From an uncultured Methylophilaceae bacterium (lineage in GTDB: Bacteria > Pseudomonadota > Gammaproteobacteria > Burkholderiales > Methylophilaceae), in contig CAIQFD010000025.1 in NCBI GenBank assembly GCA_903870995.1, positions 1-33,315 on the forward strand: DNA of 33,315 bases. Reading direction: 5' to 3'. Below are positions 1-9,184 of this stretch, piece by piece. How positions within the stretch are numbered: position 1 is the stretch's first letter; the number at the start of each line of letters is the position of its first letter. Below the pieces are notes generated by a model that made no database searches, had not been told where the DNA came from, and saw only the letters and a list, made by a program, of their open reading frames with translations. The position numbers and the translations under genes were made by a program.

Positions 1-87
1 GATTTGGTTGTATATGGTGGCGTCGCATACGCAAATAAGAAAATCGACATTACAGATAAAGTACTTAAGTCATTAGGTAAAAAATAA
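1..87 (+). CDS. skp: Periplasmic chaperone Skp/OmpH, C-terminal end only
   Basis: The window opens inside an ORF whose last 28 codons read in frame to a TAA at 85-87. The tail contains DLVVYGGVAYANKKIDITDK and ends LKSLGKK, the usual C-terminus of the Skp/OmpH family of trimeric periplasmic chaperones that carry unfolded outer membrane proteins to the BAM complex. Its position directly before lpxD is the conserved proteobacterial order bamA-skp-lpxD-fabZ-lpxA-lpxB. Only the end is visible, so the signal peptide and coiled-coil arms cannot be checked. Confidence 0.8.
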   Translation, partial: DLVVYGGVAYANKKIDITDKVLKSLGKK

Positions 88-115
88 TCACCTTTAGCAA
101 GGTTTGATTAAACGT

Positions 116-1144
116 ATGAGCATTACGCTAAAAGCGCTAGTGGATGAGCTAGGTGGCGAATTGGTTGGACATGACGCTGAGATAGACTGCGTTGCATCCA
201 TTGCAAATGCTCAATCAGGTAGCATCACTTTTATTACCGATGATAAGTATCGTAAAAGTCTTGCAGAAACCAAGGCGAGTGCGGTTATTCTTTCTGAAGA
301 TAATCGTGCATACAGTGAGTTGCCTTGTATTGTGACTAGCAATCCGTATGCCTATTTCGCTCAAGTTTCAGCATTGCTCAATCCCAAGCAAGTTCCTATC
401 GCCGGCATTGATAGTAGCGCTAGTGTGGATATAAGCTCAACCATACCTAACTCATGCACAATTGGTGCTAATGTGGTGGTTGGTAAAAATGTCAGATTAG
501 CCGATGGCGTGGTATTGAGTGCGGGTTGTTATGTTGGCGATCACACGGTGATTGGTAAAAATACGCAACTGCAACCGAATGTCACCGTTTATTCAAATTG
601 CGTCATCGGTGAAAATTGCAATATTGCTGCAGGCGCAGTCATTGGTGCTGATGGCTTTGGTTACGCTAATCAGCAAGGTGCATGGGTTAAGATTCCACAA
701 GTAGGTAGAGTCATCATCGGCAATAACGTTGATATCGGTGCAAATACCACCGTCGACCGTGGTGCTTTGGATGATACGATTATTGAGCAGGGCGTGAAGC
801 TAGATAATTTAATTCAAGTTGGCCACAACTGCATAATCGGTGAGCATACAGTGATTGCGGGATGTGTTGGTATCGCTGGTAGCGCTAAAATTGGCAAGCG
901 CTGTCGTATTGGCGGCGCAGCCATGATATTAGGGCATTTGGAAATTGCTGATGATGTGACGGTGTCGCCTGGGACAATGATTACTAGGTCGCTTAAAAAA
1001 TCAGATACTTATACAGCACTCATGCCTTTTCAGACGCATGATGACTGGTTAAAAACTGCTGTAGGTTTGCGTCATTTAAACGAACTGACAGACCGTTTAA
1101 AGCAATTAGAAAAACAAGTCGTAAAGTTACAATCGCAAAATTAA
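116..1144 (+). CDS. lpxD: UDP-3-O-(3-hydroxyacyl)glucosamine N-acyltransferase LpxD
   Basis: LpxD adds the second 3-hydroxyacyl chain, from acyl-ACP, to UDP-3-O-acylglucosamine in the cytoplasmic steps of lipid A synthesis. The N-terminal domain (about residues 1-95) is followed by a long left-handed beta-helix of hexapeptide repeats (IGANVVVGKNVRLADGVVL and similar). A GADGFGYA segment and QVGHNCIIGEHT follow; the His there (residue 237 by this start) corresponds to the catalytic His of E. coli LpxD. The C-terminus ends in a short charged helix. I chose ATG 116, preceded by AAGG at 99-102, over an upstream TTG at 104 that overlaps that site. The 342-residue length is normal for the family. 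It follows skp by 28 bp and precedes fabZ in one operon. Confidence 0.95.
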   Translation: MSITLKALVDELGGELVGHDAEIDCVASIANAQSGSITFITDDKYRKSLAETKASAVILSEDNRAYSELPCIVTSNPYAYFAQVSALLNPKQVPIAGIDSSASVDISSTIPNSCTIGANVVVGKNVRLADGVVLSAGCYVGDHTVIGKNTQLQPNVTVYSNCVIGENCNIAAGAVIGADGFGYANQQGAWVKIPQVGRVIIGNNVDIGANTTVDRGALDDTIIEQGVKLDNLIQVGHNCIIGEHTVIAGCVGIAGSAKIGKRCRIGGAAMILGHLEIADDVTVSPGTMITRSLKKSDTYTALMPFQTHDDWLKTAVGLRHLNELTDRLKQLEKQVVKLQSQN

Positions 1145-1166
1145 TATTGAAAGATAGGTTAAAACT

Positions 1167-1628
1167 ATGAGTGATAACACAAATACAAGTATGGATATCC
1201 ATGAAATATTGGACCATTTACCACACCGTTATCCATTTGTGCTGGTAGACCGTGTGTTGTCGCTAGAGGTTGGTAAGCAAATCGTTGCCGTGAAAAACGT
1301 CAGCATCAATGAGCCGTTTTTCCCAGGCCATTTCCCTTATCACCCAGTAATGCCAGGAGTGTTAATCGTTGAAGCAATGGCACAAGCTGCTGCGATTCTT
1401 TCATTCAAGACAATGGGTGTTAAGCCAACGGACGATGCAGTTTATTACTTTGCTGGCATTGATAATGCACGCTTTAAAAAGCCAGTTTCACCTGGCGATC
1501 AGATTGTCCTTAAGGTCAGCATTGATCGTATTTTAAGAGGCATCTGGAAATACAAGGGTGTTGCACTAGTTGATGATGCCGTTGTCGCAGAAGCAGAGAT
1601 GATGTGCATTCTTAAAGAAATTGAATAA
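1167..1628 (+). CDS. fabZ: 3-hydroxyacyl-[ACP] dehydratase FabZ
   Basis: FabZ dehydrates 3-hydroxyacyl-ACP to trans-2-enoyl-ACP in fatty acid elongation and competes with LpxA and LpxD for hydroxyacyl-ACP. The 153-residue hot-dog-fold protein shows the diagnostic LPHRYPF motif near the N-terminus. It also shows [20 protein letters not shown], with the catalytic pair at His55 and Glu69. It lies 22 bp after lpxD and 12 bp before lpxA. A second in-frame ATG eight codons downstream (1191) could be the real start, since many FabZ proteins begin close to there. Confidence 0.96.
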   Translation: MSDNTNTSMDIHEILDHLPHRYPFVLVDRVLSLEVGKQIVAVKNVSINEPFFPGHFPYHPVMPGVLIVEAMAQAAAILSFKTMGVKPTDDAVYYFAGIDNARFKKPVSPGDQIVLKVSIDRILRGIWKYKGVALVDDAVVAEAEMMCILKEIE

Positions 1629-1640
1629 GCATTCTCTAAT

Positions 1641-2423
1641 ATGGCAGTTACAAATATTCATCCAACAGCAATTGTTAACCCTAATGCTGAACTAGCAGAC
1701 GACGTTTCAGTTGGGGCGTTCTCCATTATCGGTCCAGATGTAAAGATAGACAGCGGGACTAGTGTTGGGCCGCATGTTGTGATTAATGGGCATACTAGCA
1801 TCGGTAAGCACAATCAAATCTTCCAGTTCTCGTCCTTGGGTGAAGTGCCACAAGATAAAAAGTACCAAGGTGAACCGACCAAGCTTGAAATCGGTGACCA
1901 CAACACTATCCGTGAATTTTGCACTTTTAATCGTGGCACCGCCCAGGACAAAGGCATCACCAAAATTGGTAATCACAATTGGATTATGGCTTACGTGCAT
2001 ATTGCGCACGACTGTCATGTCCATAACCATACAATTCTTGCAAACAACTCTTCTTTGGCCGGCCACGTTGATTTGTATGATCATGCAATTCTTGGCGGTT
2101 TTACACTGGTTCACCAATTCTGCAAAATTGGCCAGCATGTCATTACAGCCGTTGGCTCGGTTGTATTTAAAGATATCCCACCTTATGTGACAGCCTCTGG
2201 TTACGACGCTAACCCTCATGGAATTAATGCCGAAGGCCTTAAACGCAGAGGATACTCCGCTGATAGCATTACCAATATCAAGCGTGCTTATAAAACGCTC
2301 TATCGTCAAAGCTTGAGCTTGGATGAAGCTAAAAGTAAGTTGGCTGAGCAAGCACTCAGTGCGCCAGAGTTAAATATTTTAGTGGATTTCTTAGCGCAAT
2401 CCACTCGCGGTATCATTCGCTAA
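1641..2423 (+). CDS. lpxA: UDP-N-acetylglucosamine O-acyltransferase LpxA
   Basis: LpxA carries out the first step of lipid A synthesis, moving a 3-hydroxyacyl group from ACP to the 3-OH of UDP-GlcNAc. The 260 residues comprise an N-terminal left-handed beta-helix of hexapeptide repeats (IHPTAIVNPNAELADDVSVG onward) and a C-terminal helical domain (about 190-260). HIAHDCHVHN places the catalytic His at about residue 123, matching His125 of E. coli. GFTLVHQFCKIG is also typical. No clear Shine-Dalgarno precedes the ATG, which is only 12 bp after fabZ, so translational coupling is likely. Confidence 0.97.
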   Translation: MAVTNIHPTAIVNPNAELADDVSVGAFSIIGPDVKIDSGTSVGPHVVINGHTSIGKHNQIFQFSSLGEVPQDKKYQGEPTKLEIGDHNTIREFCTFNRGTAQDKGITKIGNHNWIMAYVHIAHDCHVHNHTILANNSSLAGHVDLYDHAILGGFTLVHQFCKIGQHVITAVGSVVFKDIPPYVTASGYDANPHGINAEGLKRRGYSADSITNIKRAYKTLYRQSLSLDEAKSKLAEQALSAPELNILVDFLAQSTRGIIR

Positions 2424-2436
2424 AAAGATTCCATTT

Positions 2437-3591
2437 ATGGCGATAACAATCGGAATTGTCGCGGGTGAAGCATCAGGCGATCTGTTAGGTAGTCGACTCA
2501 TTCGCGCATTGAAGAAAAAGCGTCCTGACTTAGAATTTGTAGGCATCGCGGGGCCAAAGATGATGGCCGAAGGCGCGAAATCAATTTACCCCATGAGTGC
2601 ATTGTCTTTGCATGGTTATGGCTTCGATGTTTTAAAGGCTATTCCTGGCCTACTTAAAATGCGCAAGCAGCTTGGCGACTACTTTGTTGATAATCCGCCA
2701 AAGTTGTTTATCGGCATTGATGCCCCTGACTTCAACTTCTCATTAGAAAAAAAACTCAAAAGCCACGGGATTAAAACCATTCATTATGTCAGTCCTTCAA
2801 TTTGGGCTTGGCGAAAAGGCCGAATGGGTAAGATAAAGCGTGCGGTTAATCATATGCTGACGTTGTTTCCTTTTGAGCCCGCTTTGTACGAATCAGTAGG
2901 GATGAAGGCAAGCTTTGTCGGGCATCCATTGGCTGATGAAATTCCACTTCATCCAAATGTGCAGGATGCAAGAGATCAATTAAAACTCCCAAAATCACCG
3001 TTAATTGTCGCAATGTTGCCTGGAAGCCGCGTCAGTGAAGTTAAGCAATTGGCCGAACTCTATGTACAAACCGCGCAAAAAATTAACACCCTTCAAAGTG
3101 AAGCATTGTTCTTAGTGCCCCTTATCACACGTGAAACGCGCATTCTATTTGAGCAGGCAATCTACGATGGTTTTAATGCGAACCCCGAAAATCCTCAGCC
3201 CAACTTTAAAATATTGTTTGGACACGCCCATACTGCGATGCAAGCTGCTGATTTTGTCGTTGTTGCATCTGGGACAGCTACGCTAGAAGCGGCCTTGTTA
3301 AAAAAGCCAATGGCAATTACATATCGCATGCCATGGTTAAGCTGGAATATACTGAAGCGTATGAATTACTTACCTTATGTCGGCCTCCCTAATATATTGG
3401 CTGGGCGTTTTGTGGTACCGGAGTTGCTTCAAGATGATGCAAATCCAGACAAGCTGGCAGAAACCATCATGTCCATTGTGCATGACAAAGTAGTTCTCAA
3501 TGATATTCGTGCTGAATTTACCAAAATGCATGAGCTGTTACGTCAAAATAACGAAGAAAAGGCCGCTGAAGTTTTGCTGGCTTACCTTTAA
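2437..3591 (+). CDS. lpxB: Lipid-A-disaccharide synthase LpxB
   Basis: LpxB is a membrane-associated GT19 glycosyltransferase that condenses UDP-2,3-diacylglucosamine with lipid X to give the beta-1,6 disaccharide of lipid A. The 384-residue protein begins [17 protein letters not shown]. It carries [30 protein letters not shown] and the second-domain [10 protein letters not shown] and [11 protein letters not shown] segments, all family landmarks. The length is usual. It starts 13 bp after lpxA, and its stop codon shares a base with the rnhB start, so both belong to the same transcript. Confidence 0.97.
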   Translation: MAITIGIVAGEASGDLLGSRLIRALKKKRPDLEFVGIAGPKMMAEGAKSIYPMSALSLHGYGFDVLKAIPGLLKMRKQLGDYFVDNPPKLFIGIDAPDFNFSLEKKLKSHGIKTIHYVSPSIWAWRKGRMGKIKRAVNHMLTLFPFEPALYESVGMKASFVGHPLADEIPLHPNVQDARDQLKLPKSPLIVAMLPGSRVSEVKQLAELYVQTAQKINTLQSEALFLVPLITRETRILFEQAIYDGFNANPENPQPNFKILFGHAHTAMQAADFVVVASGTATLEAALLKKPMAITYRMPWLSWNILKRMNYLPYVGLPNILAGRFVVPELLQDDANPDKLAETIMSIVHDKVVLNDIRAEFTKMHELLRQNNEEKAAEVLLAYL

Positions 3592-4178
3592 TGACAAATG
3601 CATATTTAATATGTGGGGTAGATGAAGCGGGCAGAGGACCGCTGGCTGGTGCTGTTTTTGCCGCCGCCGTTATTCTAGACCCTGCGAGACCAATTGAAGG
3701 GCTGGCTGACTCCAAGAAGCTTACAGAAAAAAAGAGAGATGCCTTAGCCATTGAAATTAAAGCAAAGTCTTTATCTTGGGCAATTGCAAGCAGTAGCGTT
3801 GAAGAAATAGATGAAATCAATATATTGCAAGCCAGCTTGCTAGCAATGAAGCGCGCTGTAGAAGCGCTTAGTGTCGTGCCTAATGAGGTGTTGGTGGATG
3901 GTCTGCATTGCCCTAAGTTACTAATGCCAATGCGAGCAATCGTTCAGGGTGATAGTAAGGAACAGGCTATTTCAGCGGCATCTATTCTTGCCAAAACTGC
4001 TAGGGACGCAGATTTGTACGAGTTAGATAAGATATATCCAGCTTATGGCTTTGCTAAGCATAAAGGCTACCCAACACCTTTACATCTGCAAATGTTAGAG
4101 CAGCATGGTGTTCTGTCTATTCATCGAAAAAGCTATGCGCCAGTCAACAAAATATTCAATCTTAAACAGGGGAAATAA
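3591..4178 (+). CDS. rnhB: Ribonuclease HII
   Basis: RNase HII cleaves RNA in RNA/DNA hybrids and starts ribonucleotide excision repair at single misincorporated ribonucleotides. The 195-residue ORF starts on the last base of the lpxB stop codon. It contains the active-site [12 protein letters not shown] (Asp and Glu near residues 10-11), LADSKKL, and the later Asp positions in VLVDGLHC and [20 protein letters not shown] is the usual C-terminal motif. The lpxB-rnhB junction is conserved in proteobacteria. Confidence 0.97.
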   Translation: MTNAYLICGVDEAGRGPLAGAVFAAAVILDPARPIEGLADSKKLTEKKRDALAIEIKAKSLSWAIASSSVEEIDEINILQASLLAMKRAVEALSVVPNEVLVDGLHCPKLLMPMRAIVQGDSKEQAISAASILAKTARDADLYELDKIYPAYGFAKHKGYPTPLHLQMLEQHGVLSIHRKSYAPVNKIFNLKQGK

Positions 4179-4394
4179 ATGAGTGATACTAAAGATAGTA
4201 ACGGCAACATCTTGAATGATGGCGACTCAGTGCAGTTGATTAAAGACTTAAAAGTAAAAGGTACATCAGTCACGTTAAAGCGTGGTTCTGTTGCTAAAAA
4301 CATACGCTTAACTGACGATCCTGAAGAGGTTGAGTGTAGTGTTGAAAAAGTTAAAGGTTTGGTATTAAAGACGTGCTTCTTAAAGAAGGTTTAA
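4179..4394 (+). CDS. PhnA-domain (YjdM C-terminal type) small protein
   Basis: This 71-residue protein begins on the base after the rnhB stop codon. It matches the PhnA domain (PF03831 as I recall it) along its whole length: DSNGNILNDGDSVQLIKDLK, then KGTSVTLKRGSVAKNIRL, and LKTCFLKKV at the end. E. coli YjdM (PhnA) has an additional N-terminal zinc ribbon, which is absent here. Despite the name, the family is not established as a phosphonate enzyme and its role is unknown. Its stop TAA (4392-4394) overlaps the stop codon of the convergent methyltransferase gene. The gapless junction suggests it is co-transcribed with rnhB. Confidence 0.85.
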   Translation: MSDTKDSNGNILNDGDSVQLIKDLKVKGTSVTLKRGSVAKNIRLTDDPEEVECSVEKVKGLVLKTCFLKKV

Positions 4395-5101
4395 GCGAGC
4401 AATAAAAATACGGTGGGTTGCTTATGTAAGTCCGGCAGCTCACTTTTTTTCCATTCAGCAATGGTTTTACTGATCACTAACTCAGCTTCTAAACTGACGT
4501 TTCTCGCTATACACAGCTTAGTATTGGCACTACAACTTGCAATAATATCTTCCAGCATATGTTGATTACGGTAGGGCGTTTCAATAAAGATTTGTGTTTC
4601 ATTGGCACGTTGTGACTGCTTTTCAAGCTCTTTTAGTTTTGCCACGCGCGCGGCTTTATCACTAGGTAAGTAACCTAAAAAGGTAAACTGTTGTCCATTA
4701 AAGCCTGAAGCCATCAATCCCAGCAATATCGATGATGGGCCAACTAATGGTGAGACGCGAATATTTTTTTTATGGGCTAAAGCGGCAAGTAAGGCGCCTG
4801 GATCAGCAATGCCTGGGCAGCCGGCCTCTGACAGCATTCCAACATTGTGTCCCGCAAGTAATGGCGCAATGAGTGCCGGCAAGTCTTTTTCTGCGCTATG
4901 TTCATTGAGTAATTGGAAGTTAAGCTCACGCACTGGTTTGTTTGTTTTAACTGAGCCTAAAAATCGACGCGCACTTTTTTCATTTTCAACGACAAAGTAT
5001 TCTAAGCCTTGCACTAAAGTCATTACGTCAGCAGGAATGACATAACTGAGGTTATCGTCACCCAGTGTGACTGGAATCATATACAAAGTGCCTAGCGTCA
5101 T
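4391..5101 (-). CDS. RsmI-family SAM-dependent methyltransferase
   Basis: The protein has the tetrapyrrole methylase fold. It begins GTLYMIPVTLGDDN and carries the SAM-loop region VGMLSEAGCPGIADPGALL. VGPSSILLGLMASGFNGQQF and IFIETPYRN follow, closely resembling RsmI (16S rRNA C1402 2'-O-methyltransferase). At 236 residues it is shorter than E. coli RsmI (about 286) and ends just after the core domain, so it may be a paralogue with another target. I chose ATG 5099-5101, preceded by AAGG nine bases upstream. The ORF stays open to 5185, but that extension would run into maf. It is separated from maf by 22 bp. Confidence 0.8.
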   Translation of the reverse strand: MTLGTLYMIPVTLGDDNLSYVIPADVMTLVQGLEYFVVENEKSARRFLGSVKTNKPVRELNFQLLNEHSAEKDLPALIAPLLAGHNVGMLSEAGCPGIADPGALLAALAHKKNIRVSPLVGPSSILLGLMASGFNGQQFTFLGYLPSDKAARVAKLKELEKQSQRANETQIFIETPYRNQHMLEDIIASCSANTKLCIARNVSLEAELVISKTIAEWKKSELPDLHKQPTVFLLLA

Positions 5102-5123
5102 CTTGATTTGCCTTGTGTGTTGA

Positions 5124-5705
5124 TTAAATGACGTGAACTTGCTCGTTTTGAAGCATGCTAATGAGCTTAATGAGAGGCAATCCAATTAATGCATTGGGAT
5201 CAGAGCCTGTCATGGAAGCAATCAGCGCAATACCCAATCCTTCAGATTTTGCACTTCCAGCACAATTGTAGGGGGCTTCAATACGTAAGTAATTTTCGAT
5301 TTGAGCATCTGTAAGTTGCCTAAACTCGACATCGTAGGGTACAACCTCAGCTTGCATATGTTTTGTTGCCGCATTAAACAGACACAACGCACTATGAAAG
5401 GTAACGTGACGTCCTCGTTGATGCTGCAACTGTTTTACTGCATTTTCATGCGTCATTGGCTTGCCAAGCTGAATGCCATCTAGCGTCGCAACTTGGTCGC
5501 AACCAATTACTAGTGCATCAGGGTGAGACTCGGCGATTTTTTTTGCTTTTAACTGCGCCAGCCTTAATGCAGTTTCTTGTGGCAACTCACCCTCTAAGGG
5601 AGACTCATCAATCTCTGGTGAGATTGCATCAAATGGCAAGCCTAGCCTCGCCAGTAACTCTTGGCGATAGGGTGATGATGAGGCGAGAATTAGTTTTGGT
5701 TTCAT
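5124..5705 (-). CDS. maf: Maf-family nucleotide pyrophosphatase (YceF type)
   Basis: Maf proteins hydrolyse non-canonical or modified nucleoside triphosphates; the YceF branch prefers m7GTP. The 193-residue protein starts [20 protein letters not shown], the family hallmark with a P-loop-like [18 protein letters not shown] supplies the catalytic Asp, and [20 protein letters not shown] is typical of the YceF group. In many proteobacteria maf lies next to yceD-rpmF; here the pyruvate carboxylase genes sit between them. It probably shares a transcript with the downstream methyltransferase. A terminator separates it from pycB. Confidence 0.92.
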   Translation of the reverse strand: MKPKLILASSSPYRQELLARLGLPFDAISPEIDESPLEGELPQETALRLAQLKAKKIAESHPDALVIGCDQVATLDGIQLGKPMTHENAVKQLQHQRGRHVTFHSALCLFNAATKHMQAEVVPYDVEFRQLTDAQIENYLRIEAPYNCAGSAKSEGLGIALIASMTGSDPNALIGLPLIKLISMLQNEQVHVI

Positions 5706-5724
5706 ATGGCTGAATATTACCTAT

Positions 5725-5753
5725 AAAAAAGCCGACAGTAACTTACTGCCGGC
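5725..5753 (-). terminator. Rho-independent terminator after pycB
   Basis: Read on the minus strand, a stem GCCGGCAGTAA with its near-perfect complement (5731-5753) is followed by six Ts (5725-5730). It lies between the pycB stop (5781) and the maf start (5705), so it should end the pycA-pycB transcript. Confidence 0.85.
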
Positions 5754-5780
5754 TTCCATTTAGAACAAGAGTGAAATTAA

Positions 5781-7625
5781 TTACTCAGGTTGGATTTCTA
5801 AAAGTGACTCATCCGGTGTGACGGTATCACCTTTTTTGACGTGCACAGCAACGACAACACCTGTTACAGAGGCTTGAATTTCATTCTCCATTTTCATGGC
5901 CTCAATCACAAGCACTGCATCACCTGCATTAACTTTGTCGCCAGCCTTTACCTTAACATCCACAATGCTACCTGGCATCGCTGTTGTAACACAGCCTTCG
6001 TGTGATGGGCGTGGACGGCCGCTTGCACCAACAGTGGCGGCAGCTTTCTTTTTGCCATTTGATTTTCCGCCACTCACTTCAATTTCACTTAAAGTTTCAA
6101 CGATGACTTCTTCAGCGATACCATCTACAGATACATAGAACGGACGTTGCTCTTCACCCGCATGCCCACTACCAGTTAACTTAATATGGAAAGTTTCACC
6201 ATGTAAAGTCACCTTAAATTCGTTAGGTGCATATCTTGGATCGTTTGTTGAAACGGCTTCTTTAGTCAGTAATTGTTCAGGTTTTAAGCTGCCAGCATTA
6301 CGTTCTTGTAAGAACGTTTTAGCTAAGTCAGGGAACATCGCGTAAGTTAAAACATCTTCCTCAGTCATTGCCCATGCTTCAGACTCTTGTCTTAACTTAT
6401 CCATTTCATCTTCAAGCAAATCAGCAGGGCGGCACTCAATAACTTCCGCATCGTAGCCAACAGCAATATTTCTAATATCAACGTTCACTTTTGCAGGCGC
6501 TTTGCCGTACTGTCCCAAGAAGTAATTTTTAACTTCGTTGGTCACTGATTTGTAGCGTGCACCAGTCATCACGTTGAGTACCGCTTGTGTACCAACGATT
6601 TGTGATGTTGGTGTAACAAGTGGAGGAAACCCTAGATCCTCACGTACACGTGGAATCTCAGCCAGCACTTCATTCATGCGATTAAGTGCACCTTGCTCTT
6701 TTAGCTGGTTAGATAAGTTAGAAATCATTCCGCCAGGCACCTGATTCACTAAAACGCGAGTATCCACGCCTGTGAATTCACTTTCAAACTGCCAGTATTT
6801 TCTGCGCACTTCACGGAAATAAGCGGTTACTTCTTGTAAAGCAACCAAGCTTAAGCCTGTGTCGTATTCTGTACCTTGAAGTGCAGCGACTAAACTTTCT
6901 GTGGTTGGGTGACTCGCACCTTCAGAGAACGATGAGTTGCAAGTATCGATAATGGTTGCGCCATTCTCAACACCTTTTAATAAACACATGCTTGCCAAGC
7001 CAGATGTAGCGTGGCTATGCAAGTGAATTGGCAACTTAACTGCTGCACGAATAGCTTTGACTAATTCAGTTGTGCTTTTAGGGGTAAGTAAGCCCGCCAT
7101 GTCTTTGATGGCAATTGTGTCTGAGCCCATAGATTCAAGCTCTTTTGCCATTTCAACAAAGTAATTGATGTCGTGCACAGGGCTTGTTGTATATGAAATC
7201 GTCCCTTCAGCATGCTTGCCATGTTTTTTGACGGCTTCAATCGATACGCGCAAATTGCGAATGTCATTCATCGCATCAAATACACGGAATACATCCACAC
7301 CTGAATCCGCTGATTGTTTAACGAACGCGCGTACTACATCGTCAGAGTAATGACGATAACCTAAAAGATTTTGGCCGCGTAATAACATTTGAATGCGGCT
7401 ATTTGGCAGGGCGGCACGAAGTTTCTTCAAGCGCTCCCATGGATCTTCTTTTAGATAGCGAACACAGGTGTCAAATGTAGCGCCACCCCATGCCTCAAGA
7501 GACCAAAAACCAATGGCATCTAATTTTGAGCAAATTGGCAACATATCGTCAGTACGTAGACGTGTTGCGATGAGAGATTGATGACCATCCCTTAAAACTA
7601 ATTCAGAAACATGAACTTGTGCCAT
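5781..7625 (-). CDS. pycB: Pyruvate carboxylase subunit B (carboxyltransferase and biotin carrier; OadA-like)
   Basis: The 614-residue protein has an N-terminal carboxyltransferase TIM barrel: LRDGHQSLIATR with metal-binding Asp, EAWGGATFD, IAIKDMAGLL and LHSHATSG. A central conserved carboxylase domain follows, then a C-terminal biotinyl domain with EAMKMENEI, whose Lys (about 578) is the biotin site. The same architecture occurs in the oxaloacetate decarboxylase alpha subunit (OadA), and automatic annotation may use that name. I prefer pyruvate carboxylase B because a biotin carboxylase gene lies 39 bp upstream and no oadB or oadG is near. Its role would be anaplerotic CO2 fixation, making oxaloacetate from pyruvate. 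Confidence 0.88.
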   Translation of the reverse strand: MAQVHVSELVLRDGHQSLIATRLRTDDMLPICSKLDAIGFWSLEAWGGATFDTCVRYLKEDPWERLKKLRAALPNSRIQMLLRGQNLLGYRHYSDDVVRAFVKQSADSGVDVFRVFDAMNDIRNLRVSIEAVKKHGKHAEGTISYTTSPVHDINYFVEMAKELESMGSDTIAIKDMAGLLTPKSTTELVKAIRAAVKLPIHLHSHATSGLASMCLLKGVENGATIIDTCNSSFSEGASHPTTESLVAALQGTEYDTGLSLVALQEVTAYFREVRRKYWQFESEFTGVDTRVLVNQVPGGMISNLSNQLKEQGALNRMNEVLAEIPRVREDLGFPPLVTPTSQIVGTQAVLNVMTGARYKSVTNEVKNYFLGQYGKAPAKVNVDIRNIAVGYDAEVIECRPADLLEDEMDKLRQESEAWAMTEEDVLTYAMFPDLAKTFLQERNAGSLKPEQLLTKEAVSTNDPRYAPNEFKVTLHGETFHIKLTGSGHAGEEQRPFYVSVDGIAEEVIVETLSEIEVSGGKSNGKKKAAATVGASGRPRPSHEGCVTTAMPGSIVDVKVKAGDKVNAGDAVLVIEAMKMENEIQASVTGVVVAVHVKKGDTVTPDESLLEIQPE

Positions 7626-7664
7626 ATATTTAACTTATTTTATTTAATTATTGGTTAATGTGAA

Positions 7665-9083
7665 TTAAATGCCTTCGTGAGCAGCAATCGCGGCAGAAAT
7701 TGCAGCCGCAAACAACTCAGGAGGGAACGCCGTGGCGTAATTATTTAACTCAGGGTGTGATTCTACAAAGCTAGTGTCAAATTCGCCACTTCTAAAATCA
7801 GGGTGCTTCAAAATCTCTTGATAATATGGAATCGTTGTTTTAACTCCATAAACCAACATGTCGTTAAGCGCTCTACGTCCACGCTCAATCACACTATCCC
7901 AGTCCAAGGCCCAAACAGTGAGTTTGGCACACATGGAATCGTAATAGGGCGGAATAACATAACCACTATAAATCGCAGCATCCATACGAACACCTGGACC
8001 ACCTGGTGCATAGTAGCGCGTAATTTTACCAAAACTTGGAAGAAAATCGTTTTTAGGATCTTCTGCATTAATGCGAAATTCCATTGCAAAGCCGCGATAT
8101 TTTACTTCGTCTTGTTTGTATTGCAGCTCTTGTCCGTCAGCAATGCGGATTTGCTCTTGTACGATATCGATACCGGTAATAGTTTCGGTAACAGTATGTT
8201 CAACTTGCAGGCGAGTATTCATCTCCATGAAGTAGAACGTGTTGTCCGAGTCTAATAAAAACTCAACAGTACCTGCATTTTCGTAACCAACTGCTTTTGC
8301 AGCCTTAACCGCTAAATTTCCAATGTATTCACGTTGTGCATCACTTAGTTGTGGTGATGGCGCAATTTCAATTAGCTTTTGGTTGCGGCGCTGAATAGAG
8401 CAGTCGCGCTCAAACAAGTGAATAACGTTGCCATGGCTGTCGCCAATAATTTGTACTTCAATGTGTCTTGGATTAACGACGCACTTTTCTAAGAAAACCT
8501 CAGGCTTTCCGAAAGCCTTACTTGCTTCTGAAATGACGCGGTCATAATTGCCAAGCAACTCTTTTTCGTCGTTACAGCGTCTAATACCACGACCGCCGCC
8601 GCCGTTAGTTGCTTTCAACATCACAGGGTAGCCGATTTTAGCAGCGAGGATGCGCGCCTCTTCAAGATCCGCTAGGTTGCCATCGCTACCTGGCGTGCAA
8701 GGGATGCCTGCAGCGACCATCGCGTTACGCGCTTGAATCTTATCGCCCATTTGGCGAATGACGCTTGCTTCAGGACCAATGAATTTAATTCCGCGGCGTG
8801 CACAAATTTCCGCTAACTCTGGATTTTCAGATAAAAAGCCATAACCTGGATGCAGTGCGTCACAACCTGACGCAACAGCCAAGTTAACAATATTGTGTGC
8901 ATTTAAATAGCCAACCACTGGGTCTGAGCCAATGTTATAGGCCTCATCTGCTTTTTTGACGTGCAATGCATGGCGGTCTGCGTCGGAATAGATCGCAACG
9001 GACTTAATGCCCATTTCTGAGCAAGCTCTTACAATACGCACTGCAATTTCGCCGCGATTAGCAACTAGAATTTTTTTAATCAC
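7665..9083 (-). CDS. pycA: Pyruvate carboxylase subunit A (biotin carboxylase, AccC-like)
   Basis: This ATP-grasp biotin carboxylase of 472 residues carboxylates the biotin on its partner subunit. It begins IKKILVANRGEIAVRIVRAC and shows the glycine-rich KATNGGGGRGIR, HIEVQIIGDSHGN, the catalytic EMNTRLQVEHTVTE and the FRINAEDP segment. It resembles AccC of acetyl-CoA carboxylase, but pairing with the carboxyltransferase gene downstream and the absence of accB point to PycA of the two-subunit type. The start is GTG (9081-9083), preceded by AGG at a spacing of 7. The promoter must lie in the 101 bp shared with divergent yceD. Confidence 0.88.
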   Translation of the reverse strand: MIKKILVANRGEIAVRIVRACSEMGIKSVAIYSDADRHALHVKKADEAYNIGSDPVVGYLNAHNIVNLAVASGCDALHPGYGFLSENPELAEICARRGIKFIGPEASVIRQMGDKIQARNAMVAAGIPCTPGSDGNLADLEEARILAAKIGYPVMLKATNGGGGRGIRRCNDEKELLGNYDRVISEASKAFGKPEVFLEKCVVNPRHIEVQIIGDSHGNVIHLFERDCSIQRRNQKLIEIAPSPQLSDAQREYIGNLAVKAAKAVGYENAGTVEFLLDSDNTFYFMEMNTRLQVEHTVTETITGIDIVQEQIRIADGQELQYKQDEVKYRGFAMEFRINAEDPKNDFLPSFGKITRYYAPGGPGVRMDAAIYSGYVIPPYYDSMCAKLTVWALDWDSVIERGRRALNDMLVYGVKTTIPYYQEILKHPDFRSGEFDTSFVESHPELNNYATAFPPELFAAAISAAIAAHEGI

Positions 9084-9146
9084 TACTGAACCTGAATGTT
9101 AAGAGTTTAAAGATGTTAAAAATAAACGGTTAAATCGGTTAGTTTT

Positions 9147-9175
9147 TTGACATAACCACAGCTTAATTATATCAT
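9147..9175 (+). promoter_or_regulatory. Sigma70-type promoter of the yceD-rpmF-plsX operon
   Basis: TTGACA (9147-9152) and TATCAT (9170-9175) are separated by exactly 17 bp. Transcription should start near 9181-9184, immediately before the yceD ATG at 9185, giving a leaderless or nearly leaderless message. Confidence 0.75.
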
Positions 9176-9184
9176 GCGCGCCTT

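Noticed and set aside
104-115. TTG at 104 as the lpxD start
   Set aside because: It overlaps the likely ribosome binding site; ATG 116 fits the family N-terminus better.
1707-2351. A 214-codon minus-strand ORF opposite lpxA
   Set aside because: It lies wholly within lpxA, which is certain; the translation resembles no family and has no ribosome binding site.
7803-8255. A 150-codon plus-strand ORF opposite pycA
   Set aside because: It is fully contained in the biotin carboxylase gene and its translation has no recognisable protein features.
9166-9171. Minus-strand TATAAT as the pycA promoter, overlapping the yceD -10 box
   Set aside because: No acceptable -35 box lies 16-18 bp upstream; the match may come only from the AT-rich sequence of the yceD promoter.
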